This document shows, piece after piece, positions 12,263 to 17,496 of a DNA stretch of 17,496 nt. The stretch comes from Planctomycetales bacterium (lineage in GTDB: Bacteria > Planctomycetota > Phycisphaerae > SM23-33). Below the pieces are notes generated by a model. It was not told where the DNA came from, made no database searches, and saw only the letters and a list, made by a program, of their open reading frames with translations. The first letter of the stretch is position 1; each line of letters starts with the position of its first letter. A program made the translations under genes and the position numbers. The stretch spans positions 1 to 17,496 of the forward strand of contig DAOVLS010000009.1 in assembly GCA_030631125.1 (NCBI GenBank), in the 5' to 3' direction.

Positions 12263-14741
12263 TGTTTTTCTCCTGTGCGGCTCTGGCCCGCAGCATCTGT
12301 TCGTAGGTCATAAATTTCAGACTGTCGGCTTCAGGCTGTGGGCTGTCGGCTTCAGGCTTTAGGCTGTCGGCTTCAGGCTGTGGGCTGTAGTCTCCAGCCT
12401 CCGGCCTACAGTCTTTCTTAATCCTCTTCCCTATCGCCACGCACTGGCAGTTGATCACCTCGCCGGCGGGTCCGGCTGGATCGCGGGGGTAGGCCAGGGA
12501 AACGCCCGCGACCACGAAGTTGTCTCCGATAGGTTTGGGGTCGGCTGCGTACCTGGCCTCGGCGGCGACGTGGGACTCACGCCGTTCGCCCGGCCCCCGC
12601 GAATGCAGCCATACTTCGTGTGTTATTCCGCCCGCCAGTCGTCCTTCGTGCCGGGCACGACTGAGGCTTTGGGCTACGGTGTTCCGTGATATTCGCAGGG
12701 CCGAGCCCCGACTCGACTGCATAACACCCTGCACGCGATCGGCCAGTTGGATCGTGGTCTCGCCCGCCTCCATGCCCGCGACGAGTTGCCGCCGGAGGTA
12801 TTGCCGCGTGGAATCGTTTATCTGCCCGGCGATGCGTACCGAGTCACTCTTCACGGCGGCGATGATTCGCGGGTTATGCAGCGTGGACTGGAGCGTCGCT
12901 TCGGCTGTTTCGCCGGTCAATCCGGCCTCGGTGAGCGATTGCCGAACGCCCAGTTCGTTCGCTTCGATCTTGATGCGGTGGCAGCGGACGCTGAATTTCT
13001 TACGTTCATCGGCGTCGCCGAAAACATCCACAAGGATTCGAGCAATTATTTCCTGATTTTTGATTTTTGATTTTTGATTTTCGATTTGCTGATCGCTGAC
13101 CGCCGAAGGCTGACCGCTGTCGGGAATTAATTCCCGCAGCAGTGTTGTAATCTTCCGGCCCTGTGCGGCGTAGTGGTTCGTCAACATTGCGGCGCCGCGT
13201 TTCGCCAGGGGCGCAAACGACGCCTGCCACGATTGCCACAAGCGGTCTGCGACCGCTTTAGGGATCAGGGACTTGGGACTTGGGTCTTGGGTTTTATCCC
13301 CCGGCAGTGCCGGGGGTTTGTCGCTTTTGCCTAGTCCCAAGTCCCCAGTGCCTAGTCCCTGTTCTTCCGGCCCCTCATCCAGCGGCGGAAGAATGTTTCC
13401 GCTCATCGCCTGGTCAACGGGAATGACGTTCATCGGCAGGAAGCCGACGTGATGCTGCGGCTGGTCGGGCAGGCCGAGGTTCGCCCATACGTTCAGATCG
13501 GCCAGCGGCACACCGAGTGCGTGCATGTCCTTGACGGCGTCTATCTGGGCGCGGCGGAGTTCCTGGAAAATCGGAACGTCTTCGACGTCGGCCCACACTT
13601 CCAGGTTGCCGGTGAACCGGCTGGCGAGGTGCACGTTTATCGCTTCGGCGATCTTGTCCAGCAGGGGCGCTTCGGTGTCCTGCCAGAAGCGTTTCAACTC
13701 GTTGTCCGTGTACGCGGACGAATCGCCGGAAGTGCCGAAGAAACCCGCCACCGTGGGCGGAACGCGGTAGGCGGCGCATATCTCTTCGCGGCTCATCTTT
13801 TTGCCTTCGATGAACTGCATTTCGGCCATCGTCGAAGCGACTGATTTCCAGTCCACGCCGCCCCACAGAAACGCCGTGCCCTTGGCCTTGGCCGCGCCGC
13901 GATGCCGCTGGTTCCAGGTGGTTCGCACCTGCTCATCCTGTTCAGGGTTGAACGTCGCTTCGGTCTTGAGGTACCCGCCAGGCTCTGCCGAATTGCCGAA
14001 CATCGCGGCGTTGTAGAGGCTTGCGTTGTAGTCGCTGACAATCGCCAGTTTCGCGGGCACTCGCGGCGCGAGACCCGCGTGCGGATCGTCCGGGTTGAAC
14101 AGGTGCAGCGTCAGGCATTCGTCGAGCAGGAGGGTGTCGGTGCGACCGTGCGGTCCTCGGAATTTCCAGCCGACGAGTCGCTCGGTTCGACCGGATTTAT
14201 CGGTCATAGGCTCGGTCGCGCTTCCTGCGATGATCCGCAGCGTGAGCGGACGCGGGCCTGCCATCTCGTCGAAGAGCCAGTGTACGCGACCGCAGCAGTA
14301 CATCAGCCCGACCGACGCCTCGATAAATTCATTCCAGGTCTGTTCGGGATTGGGCCGTTCGAGCAGTTGATACAGGTCGCCGGATTCGACGATTTCTCCT
14401 TCGTTCGCCTTCAGGTACCCCTTGGTCGAACGGTTGACTGTTCGCAGATGCGGGGCGCCCCAGCGGACGTGTTTGAGGCCGAAGACGTTTCGGGTACCGG
14501 TGGCTTCACCACGGCTCAATCGCATCGATACGCGGGCTGTGTTCGTGGAGATCGCGGATATGCAGACATTGACCCAGAGCGATTGCTTGAACGAATTGGA
14601 CGGTCCGCCCATCGACGCGCTCGAGCCGACATCGGTGCCGCGAAGAAACGCCTGGGCTGCGGCGTTCAGCGACATGTCCTTTTCGGACGCCACCATTGCG
14701 TTCACGCACGCCTGGTCAAAATTTTTCTGTGCTATTCCCAA
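12246..14741 (-). CDS. Portal protein fused to MuF-like minor head protein
   Basis: 831 residues if started at TTG 14741. GTG 14705 or ATG 14696 are shorter alternatives, and the start is uncertain because the TTG lies at the edge of a repeat. Residues about 45-430 follow the HK97 portal family: WVNVCISAISTNTARVSMRL, LERPNPEQTWNEFIEASVGL, SLYNAAMFGNSAEPGGYLKT, KKMSREEICAAYRVPPTVAG. Residues about 640-770 resemble SPP1 gp7 / Mu gpF minor head proteins, ending in GEVINCQCVAI, the family's CxCVA motif. The portal is the DNA entry ring and MuF proteins bind inside the head. The two are usually separate adjacent genes. Here the junction (residues 457-493) and two other stretches (541-563 and 777-809) are encoded by heptamer repeats. 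Confidence 0.85.
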   Translation of the reverse strand: MGIAQKNFDQACVNAMVASEKDMSLNAAAQAFLRGTDVGSSASMGGPSNSFKQSLWVNVCISAISTNTARVSMRLSRGEATGTRNVFGLKHVRWGAPHLRTVNRSTKGYLKANEGEIVESGDLYQLLERPNPEQTWNEFIEASVGLMYCCGRVHWLFDEMAGPRPLTLRIIAGSATEPMTDKSGRTERLVGWKFRGPHGRTDTLLLDECLTLHLFNPDDPHAGLAPRVPAKLAIVSDYNASLYNAAMFGNSAEPGGYLKTEATFNPEQDEQVRTTWNQRHRGAAKAKGTAFLWGGVDWKSVASTMAEMQFIEGKKMSREEICAAYRVPPTVAGFFGTSGDSSAYTDNELKRFWQDTEAPLLDKIAEAINVHLASRFTGNLEVWADVEDVPIFQELRRAQIDAVKDMHALGVPLADLNVWANLGLPDQPQHHVGFLPMNVIPVDQAMSGNILPPLDEGPEEQGLGTGDLGLGKSDKPPALPGDKTQDPSPKSLIPKAVADRLWQSWQASFAPLAKRGAAMLTNHYAAQGRKITTLLRELIPDSGQPSAVSDQQIENQKSKIKNQEIIARILVDVFGDADERKKFSVRCHRIKIEANELGVRQSLTEAGLTGETAEATLQSTLHNPRIIAAVKSDSVRIAGQINDSTRQYLRRQLVAGMEAGETTIQLADRVQGVMQSSRGSALRISRNTVAQSLSRARHEGRLAGGITHEVWLHSRGPGERRESHVAAEARYAADPKPIGDNFVVAGVSLAYPRDPAGPAGEVINCQCVAIGKRIKKDCRPEAGDYSPQPEADSLKPEADSPQPEADSLKFMTYEQMLRARAAQEKNNATDE
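12316..12414. repeat. Intragenic heptamer array near the portal-MuF C-terminus
   Basis: TCGGCTT, CAGGCTG, TGGGCTG and TAGGCTG-type units run through the end of the portal-MuF gene. In the minus-strand direction they are stop-free and encode YSPQPEADSLKPEADSPQPE, a seven-residue-period peptide. It is the same family as the intergenic arms, but here it is kept in frame. Confidence 0.85.
13053..13120. repeat. Intragenic TTTTTGA / GCTGACC heptamer array in portal-MuF
   Basis: About four ATTTTTG units, then GATCGCT, GACCGCC, GAAGGCT, GACCGCT. On the minus strand it encodes the polar stretch SAVSDQQIENQKSKIKNQ at about residues 544-563. It is strikingly AT-rich inside a GC-rich gene. Confidence 0.82.
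13263..13372. repeat. Intragenic GGGACTT heptamer hairpin at the portal-MuF junction
   Basis: GGGACTTGGGACT (13268-13280) pairs perfectly with AGTCCCAAGTCCC (13333-13345). Between them is a compact hairpin CCCCCGGC (13298-13305), loop AGT, GCCGGGGG (13309-13316). The block encodes the Gly/Asp/Lys/Pro-rich linker between the portal and MuF parts (GLGTGDLGLGKSDKPPALPG). The layout is that of the intergenic blocks: heptamer arms around a central hairpin. Confidence 0.87.
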
Positions 14742-14766
14742 GTCCCAAGTCCCTAGTCCCTGTCTT
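14738..14766. repeat. Short CCCAAGT / CCCTAGT heptamer array between large terminase and portal
   Basis: Four degenerate 7-bp units (CCCAAGT, CCCAAGT, CCCTAGT, CCCTGTC) occupy almost the whole gap between the TerL stop (14771-14773) and the portal frame. It is the same family as the array at 13263-13372. Confidence 0.82.
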
Positions 14767-14770
14767 CAAA

Positions 14771-16189
14771 TCAATCCATCATCGAACAATGCGGCTGTGC
14801 GAATACTATCTGTCCCGCCTTTTGCGCCAGTCCCGCCGAGTATGCGATGTCGCAGTGGCTTTCGGGCAGTAGCGGATTTTCCGTTTCCACGAGCCTCAAA
14901 TTTTCGCCGGCTGATTCCTTCTGGACTGCGTAAAGGTCGGTGGCGATGAATTTGTGCTCACCGTCGGTCGGCGGGATGATCTGGTCGTTGTCGTCGAACG
15001 TCGTAGCCAGTACCGAGCCGATCTCGCGCTTGCCTTTGGAACTGAATGTGTGCTGGCCCCAGCGGTCGCCGTATTTCGTATTGAGCGTTTCGTTCGAGTC
15101 CATACCGAGGCCGGTGGCGTCGCCGCATCCGACGTTGGTCGATTTCGTGCTCATCGCCTCGGTGATGATCGTCCGCTGGAGCGCGAAGGATACTCCCCTC
15201 ATCACCACCAGGCACCGCAGGTGCTTGGGCCGGTTGACCCGTGCGGCGTTGACCCACAGGCTCGATATGTCCCCGGTCGGTTTGCGTGCAACGTCCCAGC
15301 CCATTTCGGCGCGGCCTTCGATCTCGGCGAGTCGCTTGAAAAAGCCGCTTTCGTAGCCGCTCTCGCCGGTAACGCGGAGCAGGTCGAATGGCATATCGGC
15401 CCCGGCCTGTCCGGCTGCCACCAGTTGGCCCCACTTGATCAGTGCTTCCAGATCGCCGGTGAACTCGCAAAGGTATTCGCGGCGCCAGCCGATCTCGTCG
15501 CCGTAGAGTTTCTTGAATGCTTCAATCGTGGTCGGCTTGCCGTTGTTGTCGGTAAGCGACAGCCCTTCGGCGACAGCGCGGAAAATATCGACGAAGTGAA
15601 CGCCGTAGAGGTCGGGGTTGTTGACCAGTTCAAAGAACTTCGTGTTCTTGCCTCGCGGCGTGGAGATCACGATTACCTGGTAGCCGCGAGTGGTCAGTGG
15701 GAAGACCACTCGCCAATGGTCGTAGCCACCGTTGGGGAACAGGCCGAATTCCGTGAAGATTACGTTACCTGTCAGCCCCGCGAGCGTGTCCGGGTCGCGG
15801 CCCGGAAGTGAGGTAACGGTTCCGCCGCCGGGTAAGTAGATCGTCCGGGCGGTGCAGCGGAAGTTTTGATCTATCCACCGGTCGTATTCGACGTAATCAC
15901 GGTCGGAATATCGAATCTGTGCCTTGAGTTTCAGTATTCGTTTGTACGCCTCGGCGATCTTTTTGCACTTGGCGAAAGTGGCGTCCGCCTGGCGTTGCGT
16001 CAGTGAGACGATGTACCAGTCCTGTCCGGTTTCCAGTGCATGGGTAACGGCCTTGCAGGCGGTGGTAAAGTCCTTACCCGCCTGACGGCACCAGCAGCCG
16101 ACCACGACGCGCGAGGTGTCGGCGAACAGTGCCAACTGGTAGGTCAGCAGCGTGATTATCCTGCCAAGTTTACTAAGCGACTTTCCCAA
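14771..16189 (-). CDS. terL: Terminase large subunit (Mu gp28-like)
   Basis: 472 residues from TTG 16189, supported by AAGGA 8 bases upstream. It is the packaging motor: an N-terminal ATPase and a C-terminal RNase H-like nuclease. The Walker A-like loop is at residues 34-40 (CRQAGKD, the 'SRQxGK' variant of Mu gp28-like terminases). The Walker B region is at about 142-148 (NVIFTEF). The coupling motif follows (VIVISTPRGKNTKFF, about residues 170-185). A nuclease acidic motif GWDVARKPTGD lies near residue 300. In Walker B the residue before the catalytic Glu147 is Thr146 where Asp is usual. The gene overlaps the small subunit by 17 bp, implying coupled translation, and the portal gene follows. 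Length is normal for the family. Confidence 0.88.
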   Translation of the reverse strand: MGKSLSKLGRIITLLTYQLALFADTSRVVVGCWCRQAGKDFTTACKAVTHALETGQDWYIVSLTQRQADATFAKCKKIAEAYKRILKLKAQIRYSDRDYVEYDRWIDQNFRCTARTIYLPGGGTVTSLPGRDPDTLAGLTGNVIFTEFGLFPNGGYDHWRVVFPLTTRGYQVIVISTPRGKNTKFFELVNNPDLYGVHFVDIFRAVAEGLSLTDNNGKPTTIEAFKKLYGDEIGWRREYLCEFTGDLEALIKWGQLVAAGQAGADMPFDLLRVTGESGYESGFFKRLAEIEGRAEMGWDVARKPTGDISSLWVNAARVNRPKHLRCLVVMRGVSFALQRTIITEAMSTKSTNVGCGDATGLGMDSNETLNTKYGDRWGQHTFSSKGKREIGSVLATTFDDNDQIIPPTDGEHKFIATDLYAVQKESAGENLRLVETENPLLPESHCDIAYSAGLAQKAGQIVFAQPHCSMMD

Positions 16190-16805
16190 AGATTGCTTCC
16201 TTTGCTTCAGCCAGGTCCTCGGCGGTCAGTTCACCGCCCGCCCGTTTGGCCTTCGCGGCATCGACCGCTTCGTCGAATTTGCGTTGGAGTTCGTCCAGTT
16301 TCGCACGGATCAGGTCAGTTTCGGCGTGGGCTTTACTGAGCAGGCCGAGGGTATCGACCATGCGGAGTATCTGGGGCGGCGTCATGCCGTCCAACGACTC
16401 GCTGGACAGATTGCCCAATGCGTCAAAAAGTAACTGCCCCGCAATCAGCCGCCCGCCCTTTAGAAAATCATGCTCGCCCGATTCTGTGGCGGCCTCGATT
16501 ACCGCCCTGGCCCTATCTGCCGCCAGCGTCGTCAGGCGTTCGCGGTCCAGCAAAGCCCGCCGATCGCGGTGTACGCCCGAAAGCGAGGTCTGCGAATTCT
16601 GCTCGGCAAGCCATTCCCGAATCGTCTCCAGCGTGTAGGTTTTCGCATCCCGCAGTTGGCGCTCGTAGTCACTCCACAAGGCATCTCTCAACTGCACGGC
16701 GTGATTGTCGGAGGCGACCGATTCGGCCGTCGGTTTCTTGATGTCCGAGCGTTCGCCCGCTTCGACAGCCAACTTTTCGTATGCGGATGAATGGCGTACG
16801 TTCAC
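16173..16805 (-). CDS. Terminase small subunit-like protein (Mu gp27 / DUF3486-like)
   Basis: 210 residues from GTG 16805, with GGAGG about 4 bases upstream. The start overlaps the stop of the HNH-AP2 frame as GTGA, a typical coupling arrangement. Residues about 55-95 (TYTLETIREWLAEQNSQTSL, then SGVHRDRRALLDRERL) fit the helix-turn-helix-like N-terminal pattern of Mu gp27-type proteins, where 'vS.s.v.R' follows a helix. Long alanine-rich helices fill the remainder (AADRARAVIEAATESGE; DLIRAKLDELQRKFDEAVDA). Such proteins recognise DNA and feed it to the large terminase. The overlap with a Mu gp28-like large subunit supports the call. Primary sequence is weakly conserved in this family, so confidence is moderate. 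Confidence 0.7.
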   Translation of the reverse strand: MNVRHSSAYEKLAVEAGERSDIKKPTAESVASDNHAVQLRDALWSDYERQLRDAKTYTLETIREWLAEQNSQTSLSGVHRDRRALLDRERLTTLAADRARAVIEAATESGEHDFLKGGRLIAGQLLFDALGNLSSESLDGMTPPQILRMVDTLGLLSKAHAETDLIRAKLDELQRKFDEAVDAAKAKRAGGELTAEDLAEAKEAIFGKVA

Positions 16806-17146
16806 GATGCCTCCCTCATTCGCTGATCGGGAAGATTCAGGCGTGCGAATTCGCCGAAATGTTTTCGGGCCTGCTCGTCGTAGGCCTGCGCCGCCGCCGC
16901 TTCATCCCCAAAGCGGCCAATATATTTAAGCCTGCCTGATATACGAATCCCCACTTTCCACTTTTGGCGTTTTTTATCCCACGAAACCCCCTTGTATAGA
17001 CTGCTGTGTTTGCGTATTTTCCGGTTCTGGCTGGCCTGCGTATGTGAACAAGCACGGAGATTGCTACGCCTGCAATCCAGCGTATCGTCGTTCTTGTGAT
17101 TGATTTCATGGCTACCCGTCCCACCTGACACAATGCAAGCCATCAA
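16802..17146 (-). CDS. HNH-AP2 homing endonuclease, N-terminus separated by a frame break
   Basis: The frame opened at TTG 17146 / ATG 17143 encodes 114 residues: HEINHKNDDTLDCRRSNLRA, the HNH core, followed by an AP2-like DNA-binding domain (SSLYKGVSWDKKRQKWKVGI, then YIGRFGDEAAAAQAYDEQAR, then KHFGEFARLN). Proteins of this class also need an N-terminal part. That part is present in the same frame upstream to at least 17353 (YRILGDGTVEITLTRGKTAL, then YRWQAAWNLGRYWRATTA), but no ATG, GTG or TTG begins it. The gene is therefore probably frame-broken or started in another frame. Such endonucleases are free-standing selfish genes common beside terminase genes. It overlaps the small terminase start by 4 bp. 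Confidence 0.75.
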   Translation of the reverse strand: MMACIVSGGTGSHEINHKNDDTLDCRRSNLRACSHTQASQNRKIRKHSSLYKGVSWDKKRQKWKVGIRISGRLKYIGRFGDEAAAAQAYDEQARKHFGEFARLNLPDQRMREAS

Positions 17147-17490
17147 AAGGGTTGTGGCTTCCCCGTGTTCACGGACAGCGGTTGTCGCTCTCCAGTAACG
17201 CCCTAGATTCCAAGCCGCTTGCCAACGATACCCTGCTATCAGCGGCAGATCACACTCATCTATCAGCGCGGTTTTGCCTCTGGTCAGCGTGATCTCGACT
17301 GTCCCATCGCCGAGAATGCGATACGGATTTTTGGCCTTGACTTGAGTGTTTTTTTCACAATCATCCCATAGGCCATAAGAATTCGGTTATCGAGTTCATT
17401 TTGACCAATAAACATGCGGGCTGGCGTTTGGGATTCCAGAACGTCAGTTCGCATTTTCTTTCTTATACTCTCGCTAACCGGTAAAAACAA
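17147..17490 (-). pseudogene. Upstream part of the HNH-AP2 gene, split over two frames at an A7 run
   Basis: From about 17490 (TTG) or 17454 (ATG) one minus-strand frame reads MRTDVLESQTPARMFIGQNE, then LDNRILMAYGMIVKK, reaching seven A residues (T7 at 17349-17355 on the plus strand). Past that run, the HNH-compatible frame (NTQVKAKNPYRILGDGTVEI and onwards) is the -1 frame. One extra A, or a -1 slip, would join the two into a single protein of up to 229 residues ending at 16802. Whether the leading 30 residues belong to the endonuclease is unclear. No other gene, repeat or RNA is visible at 17147-17496. Confidence 0.55.
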
Positions 17491-17496
17491 GCACGC

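Noticed and set aside
13902..14756. Plus-strand open frame of 284 codons
   Set aside because: Antisense to the well-supported portal gene. The frame is long because of GC bias, and no motif is visible.
14954..15811. Plus-strand open frame of 285 codons
   Set aside because: Antisense to the large terminase, whose ATPase and nuclease motifs lie in the other strand.

Overview
This window is the structural half of a tailed-phage genome, most likely a prophage. All supported genes lie on the minus strand, so the module reads from high to low coordinates. The order is: a damaged HNH-AP2 endonuclease, a Mu gp27-like small terminase, a Mu gp28-like large terminase, a portal fused to a MuF-like minor head protein, a prohead protease, an HK97-fold major capsid protein, a head decoration-like protein carrying an apparent signal peptide, a small protein, a gp6-like connector, a gp10/Mu gpG-like completion protein, a tail terminator-like protein, a probable tail tube protein, a small protein, a short tape measure, an unknown tail protein, a large hub-like tail protein, a Gly/Phe-rich tail protein, and a tail fibre that runs off the left edge. 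A 499-residue tape measure without sheath-like neighbours suggests a fairly short siphovirus-type tail.

The packaging end (16805 to 9884) is mostly compact: TerS/TerL and portal/protease overlap by 17 bp, and protease and capsid are 12 bp apart. The tail end is built differently. Almost every gene boundary from 9883 to 844 holds a 75-180 bp block of degenerate 7-bp tandem repeats arranged as inverted arms. Six of these blocks enclose the same small core hairpin (CGTAG, 5-nt loop, CTACG). Several blocks also supply the stop codon of the gene before them or adjoin a shared Shine-Dalgarno leader of the gene after them. Other heptamer arrays lie inside coding sequence: three in the portal-MuF gene (one at the junction of the two domains) and one in the protease.

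The host cannot be read off directly. GC-rich codons, HK97/Mu-like mosaic genes and heptameric repeats resembling the STRR repeats of cyanobacteria point to a repeat-rich environmental bacterium. A planctomycete is my best guess, from general familiarity with such arrays in that phylum, and is unproven. The heptamer arrays are the most unusual aspect of the window. They may be host repeats that invaded a long-resident prophage, or a phage-wide intergenic RNA element that separates translation units. I see no tRNA, rRNA, CRISPR array, integrase, convincing promoter or intrinsic terminator.
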